From Desulfocicer sp963675955 (lineage in GTDB: Bacteria > Desulfobacterota > Desulfobacteria > Desulfobacterales > Desulfobacteraceae), in assembly GCA_963675955.2 (NCBI GenBank), contig CAXXVR010000002.1, positions 992,001-1,056,000 of the forward strand: DNA of 64,000 nucleotides, given 5' to 3'. The notes beneath the pieces were generated by a model. It saw only the letters and a list, made by a program, of their open reading frames with translations, ran no database searches and was not told the DNA's origin. Positions within the stretch are counted from its first letter, which is position 1; each line of letters starts with the position of its first letter. The position numbers and the translations under genes are program-made. Positions 45,071-54,237 of this stretch are shown piece after piece.

Positions 45071-48000
45071 ATGGGCATGGACTCTAAAAATATCCTGGCC
45101 GCACTAAAAACAGGAGCCATCAGCATTGAAGATGCGGCATCCAGCATTTTGAAAATGAAAGGCCAGGGTTCATCAAAGGCACCTTTGGAAATATCTTGCG
45201 GTGATATCAAGCTTAAAAAAATTGCGGGCGGTTACCACAAGGTCATCATAACTGGTCCTGGAAGCATTGACGGCTTAAAAATTGTAGCATCGGATGTTCC
45301 GACAGTGGAACCCCATCAGGTTCGCATCGCCGTAAAAGCCTTTTCCCTGAATTTTGCAGACCTCTTGTGCGTAAGAGGTCTTTATCCTTCCATGCCTGCC
45401 TACCCCTTTACCCCCGGGCTGGAAGTCAGTGGCATTGTGACAAAGGTTGGTGATGGTGTAAAAGCCTTTCAACCGGGTGATCTTGTGGTTGCCATGGCGG
45501 GAAAAAACCTGGGTGGGCATGCCACTCAGTTAACCTGTCCTGGGGAACAGGTTATTCATAAGCCGGACAGTCTATCCTTTGAGGAGGCCTGTGCTCTGCC
45601 TGTGGTGGCGATTACCATGATGATCGCATTTGATAAAGCTAAAGTTCAATGGGGGGAAAAGGTTCTGATCCAAACCGCCACAGGTGGAACGGGCCTGATG
45701 GCGGTTCAACTGGCAAAGTATTACGGGGCAACCATTTTTGCCACAGCCGGGTCTGATCATAAACTTGCCTATCTTGCCAAACTGGGTGTTCCCCATGGAA
45801 TCAATTACCTGAAAACCGATTTTCAAGGGGAGATTGACCGGCTGACCGGGGGCCGTGGGGTGGATGTGGTCATAAACACATTGCCCGGAGATGCCATACA
45901 AAAAGGGCTGAACTGCCTGTCTCCGGAAGGGCGTTACATAGAGCTGGCAATGACAGGAATACGCTCGGCCAAAGCCATTGATCTTTCTGTTTTGAACAAT
46001 AATCAGACCTTTTACAGTATCGATCCGGGCAAATTAAAAAGACCGGAGATTGTCCGCAACCATTTTATGGAAATGATGCGACTGGCCAATCAGGGAATTC
46101 TTAGGGCAACGATCTGCAAGACATTTCTGTTCAATGAGATAAAAGATGCCTACAGGTATCTGGAAAACAGGAAGAATATCGGAAAAATCGTTGTTACTGT
46201 CCCTGAAGAGTATCAATATGAGGAACAGCCAACTTTAGTTAAATCCGGGATTCAGATTGATGCCTGCGGTATTGATGAGCGGAGTGTCGCCATCATCGGT
46301 ATGTCCGGCAGGTTTGCCGGTGCGGATGATTTAAGAATTTTCTGGGAAAATCTTGCCGAAGGGAAAAACAGCATCAGGGATGTACCCGAATGGAGATGGG
46401 ATGCAAACCAGCCTGACAGCCCGGGCAATGATGCCAGGGACGGACAGGTATACTGTAAAAGGGGGGGATTTCTTGAGGACATCGATAAATTTGATCCGCT
46501 TTTTTTCAATATTTCCCCGGCTGAGGCTGAATACATGGATCCCCAGCAACGCCTGTTTCTGGAAGAGTCCTGGAAGACCCTGGAAGATGCGGGGTACGCT
46601 CCCAAGGCCCTTTCCGGCAGAAAATGCGGTGTCTTTGTGGGTGTCGGAAAGGGAGATTATCTGGGTAAAGAGTCTGGATCATGGGAGACGGCAAATGCAT
46701 ACCGCCTCATGGGCACATCACCTTCCATCCTGGCCGCACGAATTTCTTATATTTTGAATCTGACGGGTCCAAGCCTGGCAATTGATACGGCGTGTTCCTC
46801 GGCTCTGGTGGCCATCCACCAGGCTTACCAGAGTATCGTTAATAATGAATGTGAGATGGCGTTGGCGGGCGGTGTATGTATTTTGACAACCAAGGACTTG
46901 CTGATTATGGCGGGCAAGGCCGGGATGTTGTCTCCTTCTGGGCAGTGCCGAACCTTTGACAATGGTGCAGACGGATTCGTGACCGGTGAAGGGGGGGGGG
47001 TCCTTCTTTTAAAATCGTTGTCAAAGGCTATTGAGGACGGAGATTATATCCGCGCTGTAATCCGGGGAGGGGGCTTTAATCAGGATGGCAGGACAAACGG
47101 GATAACTGCCCCCAGTGCCAAATCCCAGATAAAGCTTGAAAAGGAAGTCTATGACCGGTATGGCATTAATCCCGAATCGGTGAGTTATGTGGAAGCCCAT
47201 GGTACTGGCACAAAACTGGGAGATCCCATAGAGGTTTCCGCCTTGACGGAGGTTTATAAGAAATATACCGATAAAAAACAATATTGTGCCATCGGGTCGG
47301 TGAAAACCAATATCGGACATACCCTGGCTGCGGCAGGTGCCGCAAGTGTCATCAAGGTTGCTTTAGCCTTGAATTATAAGAAAATACCGCCATCTGTTAA
47401 TTTCACCATGGAAAATGAGCATATTAATTTCCGTGACAGTCCTTTTTTTGTGAATACAAAACTCAGGGACTGGAAATCTGTACATGGTTATCCGTTGCGT
47501 GCCGCAGTCAGCTCCTTTGGATTCAGTGGCACAAATGTCCACATGATCATGGACGGATATCAGGACACAAGACCTGCACCGGATACCGGAAGCGGGCCGG
47601 TTATTTTTGTGCTTTCAGCTAAAACTTCCCAGCGCCTCAAGGCCTATGCCCGGAAGATGGCGGTGTTCCTTGATGGATGGCCCGAGGGGGAGGAGACGTC
47701 TTTTAATATTGCTGATATTGCCTATACCTCCCAGGTCGGTCGTGAGGCCATGACCCATCGACTGGCCGTGATTGTGACCTGTGTGGAAGAACTCCGGGAT
47801 AAATTAAAACGATTTATTGCCCAGGAGGATGCCATTGAGGGGCTTGTCTTTGCAAGGGTGGAGCGAAAGGTGGACCCCCTATGGGATTCCGGTGAAGCCC
47901 TGGCTGGGGATAGCGCGTTGCAGGAGGCAATTGAACAATGGGTTAAGTACAAAAATGGCTCACAACTTGTTTCCCTTTGGACAGGTGGCTCAGCTGTTGA

Positions 48001-51000
48001 CTGGAATACATTATACGGCAGTGTCAAGCCCAGGCGCATCAGCCTGCCCACCTATCCCTTTGAACGGGAGCGGTATTGGATGACCGATGATTCAGTCTGG
48101 AATGGGGACGTTAAAATACAAAAACATCTTAAGCTGCATCCCCTGGTGCATGAAAATACCTCTGATTTCTCCGAACAGCGTTTCAGTTCTACATTTACAG
48201 GAGATGAGTTTTTCCTTGCGGATCATCTCATCGGCGGCAGGCGGATGCTTCCCGGGGTTGCCTATCTGGAGATGGCCAGGGCTGCAGTTATATATGCTGC
48301 AGCTCTTCCCCGGGATGCCCAGGTTAGAATACTATTCAAAAATGTGGTGTGGGCAAGACCTGTAACCGTTGTAGATGCGCCGGTTTGCGTGCATATCACA
48401 TTGTTTCCGGAAGAGGGTGGACAAATTGCTTATGAGGTCTGTTCGAACCCCGATGATGGCCGATCTGGGGAGACAATAAATCCCGATGATATCACATTGG
48501 GCGGTATGGATACCGGGATGCAGGTTCACAGCCGTGGGGTTATCCTTTTGCAGAGTAATGACGAGGAGGTCCCTGTTTGTGATATTCAATCAAACACTGA
48601 ATCGGAAATTGAATCAATTAAAGCACGCTGCACCAATAAAAAAAACCATGAAGTGCTTTACGGAACCGGGGCAGAAGGGAAAGCTCCGGCAAGTTTTATG
48701 TGCATTAAGGAGTTATTTTTAAATAATAATAAAGCAGAGGCCTTGGCGCTTCTGGAACTGCCCTCCCATCTTGATGATACCTCGAGCGCTTACGGCCTTC
48801 ATCCCAGTGTATTGAACGGCGCGTTTGAGACGGCTGTTTTTGGCCTGCATCCGGACATTAAAAAAGGGGAAACGGTTATCGGCCTTTTTGAAAAAGGTGA
48901 AGCTGCAATACCGTATTCCCTGGATGAAATCGAAATTATCAACCCTGTGTTGCCAAAAAAGTGCTATGCCCATGCCCTTGAGATCGGTGACGGAGATATG
49001 AAAATTTTCAATATCCGTATGCTTGATACATCGGGTAATCTGCTTGCCCGCCTGGATCATTTTGCGGTACGATCTCTGCCCGCCAGCTCTTCGTTGCAGT
49101 TTGGCGTAAAGACAAAATTGTCGACATTCCATCCGATGATCGATGGTGAAACCCAATGGGTTCAGGAACCAGAATTCCTTAAACGTTTCACCGGTAATGA
49201 GTTCTATTTTACGGATCATGTGGTGGTGGGCAAACGGGTGTTGCCGGGTGTTGCCTACCTGGAGATGGCCCGGGCTGCTGTTTCTTTTGCCGATGTTTTT
49301 AATGATAACGGTGTTTCAGAGTCTCAAGTATCTGGTATTGTACTGAAAAATATTGCCTGGACCCGGCCAATGGTGTTGGAAAAAGATCCCTTGGATGTTC
49401 ACATAAGAATTTTCCCCAAGGAAAACGGTCTCCCCAAAAAACACGGGGAAATGGGCTATGAAATTTTTACTTTGCCGGCAGGCCATAATACGGCCGTAGA
49501 TCCTTTGGTTCACAGCACTGGCACCGCCAGACTCATGCCGCCCGGGGAATCCCCTGGGCTTGATATTGAATCAATTAAGGCGCAATGCACCCAGGGTCGA
49601 CTGGGGGCAAAGGAATGCTATGATGCCTATGAAAATATGGGCCTTTCATATGGACCGGGGCACAAGGGTATCCAAACACTGTATGTGGGAAAGGGGCAAT
49701 TGCTGGCTCGTTTGGTTCTTCCTCCCGCTGTTTTTGATCAAGATGGTCCGTTTACCCTGCATCCTGGGTTGATGGATTCGGCCTTACAGGCCTCAATTGG
49801 TTTGATGATCGGGCCGGAATTGACCGGACCAGAACCCGTCGCTACTGGACTGCCTGAATCCGCTGAATTACATCCCTCGGTGCCCTTTGCACTGGAGCGT
49901 ATTGAGATTTATGGACCATGTGTTTCCACCATGTGGGCCTATTTAAAAAGCAGTGCGGCAGTGGATGATAAGGTTCAGAAGCTTGATATCGATATATGTG
50001 ACGATAACGGAAGGATCTGTGTAAGACTGCAGGGATTTTCCTCTAAAGAGTTTAAAGATCCTGAAACGGGAACATTGCTTTTGAAACCGTCTTGGAGGGA
50101 AAAAGAAGTCGATGAAGGCGATGATTTTCATTCTTATGGCCAGCATGTGGTGGTACTCTGTGAAACAGAGGGAATTGATCCATTGTCCCTGAGAAAAGCA
50201 ATGAAGGGCCTTAAATGCATTGCATTGAAATCAAAGGAAAAGAATATCCAAAATCGTTTTGAATCCCATGCGATTCAGATATTTGATAAGATCAAAAAAA
50301 TTCTCCAGAAAAAAACAGATGGTAAACGATTTGTACAGCTGGTGATCCCGGACAACGGTGAGAATCATCTGTATATGGGCCTTGCTGGACTGCTCAAAAC
50401 TGCTGATATGGAAAACTCAACGCTTTTTTGCCAGATGATCTCCTTGAACGGCTCCAAGAATTTTTCAGACAGCATCATCGAAATTCTTAAAGACAATGCC
50501 CGGTGCCCCGGGGATAAAGTGGTTCGCTATGAGGATAATAAGCGTCTGGTGGCATCCTTTGAAAGTACAGGTGTTGTCAAGGAAGAGATTTCCGAACACT
50601 TGCTTCCATGGAAGGACAGGGGCATTTATCTGATTACCGGCGGTGCAGGCGGGCTGGGCTTAATCTTTGCCAGAGAGATTGCATCCCGGGTAAAAAATCC
50701 TGTTATCGTTGTGACAGGCCGTTCCAAGCCCGGACCGGAACAACAATCTAGCCTTGCAGCACTGGAAAATGAAGGTGTCAGGGTAGAATATCAACGGGCA
50801 GATGTCCGGAAAAAAGCCGATGTAAAAAAGCTGATGCTGAATATCAGTAAAACATTCGGGGATATTAACGGTATTATTCACAGTGCCGGTATCATCCGGG
50901 ATAATGTGCTCATTAAAAAAACACGCCAGGAATTCAAGGAAGTTCTGGGTCCCAAAGTGAAGGGCCTGGTCAACCTGGATCAGGCCAGCATGAATATGAA

Positions 51001-54000
51001 CCTTGATTTTTTTATCATGTTTTCCTCGGGTGCCGGAGCTCTGGGCAATATCGGGCAGGCAGATTATGCATGTGCCAACGCATTCATGGATGCCTATGCC
51101 GAATATCGAGACGGCCTTGTTACAACGAAAAAACGTTCCGGTAAAACCTTGTCCATCAACTGGCCACTCTGGCAGTCGGGTGGAATGCGGGTGGACGAAG
51201 AAACTGAAAAAATGCTCAGGATAAATTATGGGATGACGGCCCTGGGAACCGTGAACGGTATCCTGGCATTTTATCACACCCTGGCATTGGGTTTTCCCCG
51301 GGCACTGGTTGCCCAGGGCTGGCTTGCCAAAATGCGGCAAAAGCTTCTTTCCCCGGGCCTATCTGACCCCCATTCAGGTTTAAAGAAAACATCTTCATCT
51401 TTGGCTGAACCCCAGGCATCTGGATTATTAGAGACGGTTAAGCGCAGGTTGGTGGCCGATGTTTCGAAAATGATGAAAATTCAGATGGAAAAAATTAACC
51501 CGGAGGAGGATCTGGGCAGTTACGGGTTTGATTCCATTACGCTTACCGAATTAACCAACAAGCTCAATTTGAAATATGGCCTTGAGCTGCCGCCCACTTT
51601 ATTTTTCGAGTATCCGACCCTGGCGGGTTTTGCAACATATCTGGTGGGTGCGCACCCGTCCATCCTGGCAGAGCACTTTGCCGAAAAAAGCATCCCTAAA
51701 ACGTTTTTGCCCCCAAAGATTGTCAAGGACATACCTATTCCACAAAGGAGCCGTTCACGCTTTGCCAGGGTTGCCGTTGCCAAGAAAAAGAAGACATCCA
51801 CAGCCACCGGTGTTACTCCCGTTGCCATTGTTGGGATCAGCGGTAAATTTCCAATGGCGGAAAATGTTGATGGGTTTTGGAAAAACCTTGCAGCGGGCAG
51901 AAATTGTATTACCGAGATCCCTGCAGACCGCTGGGACTGGAGACGGTTTCTGGAGGATGGACAAGGGGAAGATAATACCGGTATTAAATGGGGCGGTTTT
52001 ATCGACGGTGTCAGGGATTTTGATCCCATGTTTTTCAGAATATCACCCAGGGAAGCGGAGTTAATGGACCCCCAGCAGCGTCTTATGATGCTCTTTGTAT
52101 GGAAGGCCATGGAGGATGCGGGTATTACACCCCAAGTCCTGTCCGAAAGAAGCACGGGAGTTTTTATAAGTCCTGGCATAAACGAATACATGCACCTTCC
52201 ATCCTATCCTCAAGATGATCCCTATGCACCCACGGGGATTGCTATTTCCGCCATCCCGAACCGCATCTCCTACGCCTTCAACCTGCTCGGCCCGAGTGAA
52301 TACTGTGAGACTGCATGCTCTTCTGCCCTTGTTGCCCTGCACCGGGGGATTATCTCCATGCGCCTGGGTGAATGTGAGCAGGCCATTATCGGTGCGGTTA
52401 ACCTGCTTTTATCACCGGGTAGCTTCAACGGTACTGATGCATACGGTCATCTCAGTCCAAAGGGAAGGGCAAAATCCTTTCAGGCAGATGCCGATGGGTA
52501 CGTCCGGGGCGAAGGTGTTGGTGCAATGATTATTAAACCTCTGGACAGGGCAATCAGTGACAATGACCAAATCTATGCCGTCATCAGAGGCACCGGTATT
52601 GCCCACGGTGGCAAGGGGATGTCTCTGACGGCCCCCACTGGCAGGGGGATGAAGGCGGCCATGGAGCAGGCGTATAAAAATTCCGGTGTCAATCCTGAAA
52701 CAATTTCATACATTGAGGCCCACGGAACAGCCACTCCCATGGGTGATGCCGTTGAGATAAATACCTTAAAATCAGGGTACAGTGAGATCTCTGAAAAAGG
52801 ATATCCCCTTTATCCAGGCAGCACAAAAATGCCTGTTTATATAAGCAGCCTGAAGCCATGCGTTGGCCATTTGGAAATAGCGTCTGGAATGGCCGCCTTG
52901 ATCAAGGTGGCCATGGCCTTGAAGCATAAGACCATACCGGGACTTCCCGGTTTTGAAAGATTAAATGAGAATATTTCCCTTGAAGGCAGCCGGTTTAAAT
53001 TCAGTGCCGAAAATCATCCATGGAAATCCTTGATCGGTGAAAACGGCAGTGTATTACCACGCCGGGCCGCCATCAACAGCTATGGCTTTGGAGGGGTAAA
53101 TGCCCATGTGATAATTGAAGAGTACGTGGATAAAAGGACAAGGACAGATAGACCAAATGACGGGGCTGCCGGGAAGAACCCTGTCATTTTCGTCCTTTCG
53201 GCAAAGAACCAGGATCGGTTGAAGGTCTATGCTGAAAATATGGCCCAGTTTCTGGAAGAAAATGACGCCGAACTTCAGGATATTGCCTATACGCTCCAAA
53301 CGGGGCGCGGGGCAATGGAATACCGCCTGGCCATGGTCGTAACCCATAAAAATGAACTTGTGGAAGGTCTGAAGGCCTTTGCCGGTTCCATGGGAAAAGA
53401 TGGGGCTTGTTCTCCCGTAAGGGTTTTCACCGGAAATTCAGAAATGAATCTGGATCCTGATTCTCAAATGAACTCTGAAACTGATCTTGAAATTGCCCAG
53501 CTTTTATCGGTGGAAGAAGGCGATGTCAGGGCAAAAAAACCTCTGACGGATAATAACCTTGAAAAATTAGCAGATTACTGGGTCAGGGGATTCGATCTGC
53601 CCTGGGAATCAATTTATCAAAAAGGGCGTTACAGTCAATTTCCCCCCGTTAAACTGTCCTTACCGGGCTATCCTTTTGAAAGCCACCGGTGCTGGATTGA
53701 GATTCCTGATGATGTAAAAAAAGAAAAGCCGGCAAGGAAAACGCTGGGTGAAAATCCGGATTACACCTTGGTAAAGCCAGCAGCCGATGTCAGGCAATGG
53801 TTGACACAAACCCTGTGCGCCATGCTTAAGCTTTCCGAAAATGAAATCCGGCCGGATCAGGAAATGGGTCAATGGGGGTTTGATTCTTATAGCGGTGTAA
53901 GGCTTATCAGCAGGATAAAAGATGCCTATTGCATTAAAGTTCCTTTGGAACGTCTGCTTGAATACAATACGGTGGATAAGCTTGCCCGATATATGACAGA

Positions 54001-54214
54001 AAACATCAATAACAAACAGCAAATCGATAATACCGCCATAAATCCGGAAACGATTCCGGTCAAAGCCGATGATAGTGTTGTGGATACAGAAATAACAGAA
54101 AATAAAATCGATGCTTCCGCTTTAAATGAAAGTCAGGATGAGGATGTCAACCTGGATGATTTGTCCGAGGCGGAACTGGATCGTTTACTGCAACAACATC
54201 TTGAAGATGAGTAA
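45071..54214 (+). CDS. Trans-AT polyketide synthase 2, N-terminal ER plus two modules, 3047 aa
   Basis: Domains by approximate residue: N-terminal docking helices 1-35; zinc-free MDR-type enoylreductase 40-380 (NADPH site TATGGTGLMAVQLA); KS6 405-830; first DH 1018-1337; second DH 1350-1658; KR 1671-2093; ACP 2116-2202; KS7 2248-2687; ACP 2905-2979; C-terminal docking tail 3025-3047 (DDLSEAELDRLLQQHLEDE). The ER lies ahead of the first KS, so it should act on the chain still on PKS 1, meaning the beta-branched unit. In the first DH His1052 and HxxxGxxxxP are kept, but the second motif reads N1249GAFE1253 instead of DxxxQ. The second DH is intact (DHVVVGKRVLP, LMDSALQ). KS7 keeps Cys2416 and His2551 but reads EAHGTAT and KPCVGH, and has no reductive domain after it. 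AGGAG precedes the start. No AT is present. Confidence 0.95.
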   Translation: MGMDSKNILAALKTGAISIEDAASSILKMKGQGSSKAPLEISCGDIKLKKIAGGYHKVIITGPGSIDGLKIVASDVPTVEPHQVRIAVKAFSLNFADLLCVRGLYPSMPAYPFTPGLEVSGIVTKVGDGVKAFQPGDLVVAMAGKNLGGHATQLTCPGEQVIHKPDSLSFEEACALPVVAITMMIAFDKAKVQWGEKVLIQTATGGTGLMAVQLAKYYGATIFATAGSDHKLAYLAKLGVPHGINYLKTDFQGEIDRLTGGRGVDVVINTLPGDAIQKGLNCLSPEGRYIELAMTGIRSAKAIDLSVLNNNQTFYSIDPGKLKRPEIVRNHFMEMMRLANQGILRATICKTFLFNEIKDAYRYLENRKNIGKIVVTVPEEYQYEEQPTLVKSGIQIDACGIDERSVAIIGMSGRFAGADDLRIFWENLAEGKNSIRDVPEWRWDANQPDSPGNDARDGQVYCKRGGFLEDIDKFDPLFFNISPAEAEYMDPQQRLFLEESWKTLEDAGYAPKALSGRKCGVFVGVGKGDYLGKESGSWETANAYRLMGTSPSILAARISYILNLTGPSLAIDTACSSALVAIHQAYQSIVNNECEMALAGGVCILTTKDLLIMAGKAGMLSPSGQCRTFDNGADGFVTGEGGGVLLLKSLSKAIEDGDYIRAVIRGGGFNQDGRTNGITAPSAKSQIKLEKEVYDRYGINPESVSYVEAHGTGTKLGDPIEVSALTEVYKKYTDKKQYCAIGSVKTNIGHTLAAAGAASVIKVALALNYKKIPPSVNFTMENEHINFRDSPFFVNTKLRDWKSVHGYPLRAAVSSFGFSGTNVHMIMDGYQDTRPAPDTGSGPVIFVLSAKTSQRLKAYARKMAVFLDGWPEGEETSFNIADIAYTSQVGREAMTHRLAVIVTCVEELRDKLKRFIAQEDAIEGLVFARVERKVDPLWDSGEALAGDSALQEAIEQWVKYKNGSQLVSLWTGGSAVDWNTLYGSVKPRRISLPTYPFERERYWMTDDSVWNGDVKIQKHLKLHPLVHENTSDFSEQRFSSTFTGDEFFLADHLIGGRRMLPGVAYLEMARAAVIYAAALPRDAQVRILFKNVVWARPVTVVDAPVCVHITLFPEEGGQIAYEVCSNPDDGRSGETINPDDITLGGMDTGMQVHSRGVILLQSNDEEVPVCDIQSNTESEIESIKARCTNKKNHEVLYGTGAEGKAPASFMCIKELFLNNNKAEALALLELPSHLDDTSSAYGLHPSVLNGAFETAVFGLHPDIKKGETVIGLFEKGEAAIPYSLDEIEIINPVLPKKCYAHALEIGDGDMKIFNIRMLDTSGNLLARLDHFAVRSLPASSSLQFGVKTKLSTFHPMIDGETQWVQEPEFLKRFTGNEFYFTDHVVVGKRVLPGVAYLEMARAAVSFADVFNDNGVSESQVSGIVLKNIAWTRPMVLEKDPLDVHIRIFPKENGLPKKHGEMGYEIFTLPAGHNTAVDPLVHSTGTARLMPPGESPGLDIESIKAQCTQGRLGAKECYDAYENMGLSYGPGHKGIQTLYVGKGQLLARLVLPPAVFDQDGPFTLHPGLMDSALQASIGLMIGPELTGPEPVATGLPESAELHPSVPFALERIEIYGPCVSTMWAYLKSSAAVDDKVQKLDIDICDDNGRICVRLQGFSSKEFKDPETGTLLLKPSWREKEVDEGDDFHSYGQHVVVLCETEGIDPLSLRKAMKGLKCIALKSKEKNIQNRFESHAIQIFDKIKKILQKKTDGKRFVQLVIPDNGENHLYMGLAGLLKTADMENSTLFCQMISLNGSKNFSDSIIEILKDNARCPGDKVVRYEDNKRLVASFESTGVVKEEISEHLLPWKDRGIYLITGGAGGLGLIFAREIASRVKNPVIVVTGRSKPGPEQQSSLAALENEGVRVEYQRADVRKKADVKKLMLNISKTFGDINGIIHSAGIIRDNVLIKKTRQEFKEVLGPKVKGLVNLDQASMNMNLDFFIMFSSGAGALGNIGQADYACANAFMDAYAEYRDGLVTTKKRSGKTLSINWPLWQSGGMRVDEETEKMLRINYGMTALGTVNGILAFYHTLALGFPRALVAQGWLAKMRQKLLSPGLSDPHSGLKKTSSSLAEPQASGLLETVKRRLVADVSKMMKIQMEKINPEEDLGSYGFDSITLTELTNKLNLKYGLELPPTLFFEYPTLAGFATYLVGAHPSILAEHFAEKSIPKTFLPPKIVKDIPIPQRSRSRFARVAVAKKKKTSTATGVTPVAIVGISGKFPMAENVDGFWKNLAAGRNCITEIPADRWDWRRFLEDGQGEDNTGIKWGGFIDGVRDFDPMFFRISPREAELMDPQQRLMMLFVWKAMEDAGITPQVLSERSTGVFISPGINEYMHLPSYPQDDPYAPTGIAISAIPNRISYAFNLLGPSEYCETACSSALVALHRGIISMRLGECEQAIIGAVNLLLSPGSFNGTDAYGHLSPKGRAKSFQADADGYVRGEGVGAMIIKPLDRAISDNDQIYAVIRGTGIAHGGKGMSLTAPTGRGMKAAMEQAYKNSGVNPETISYIEAHGTATPMGDAVEINTLKSGYSEISEKGYPLYPGSTKMPVYISSLKPCVGHLEIASGMAALIKVAMALKHKTIPGLPGFERLNENISLEGSRFKFSAENHPWKSLIGENGSVLPRRAAINSYGFGGVNAHVIIEEYVDKRTRTDRPNDGAAGKNPVIFVLSAKNQDRLKVYAENMAQFLEENDAELQDIAYTLQTGRGAMEYRLAMVVTHKNELVEGLKAFAGSMGKDGACSPVRVFTGNSEMNLDPDSQMNSETDLEIAQLLSVEEGDVRAKKPLTDNNLEKLADYWVRGFDLPWESIYQKGRYSQFPPVKLSLPGYPFESHRCWIEIPDDVKKEKPARKTLGENPDYTLVKPAADVRQWLTQTLCAMLKLSENEIRPDQEMGQWGFDSYSGVRLISRIKDAYCIKVPLERLLEYNTVDKLARYMTENINNKQQIDNTAINPETIPVKADDSVVDTEITENKIDASALNESQDEDVNLDDLSEAELDRLLQQHLEDE

Positions 54215-54237
54215 TGTACAGAATTCAGGAGTAGATA

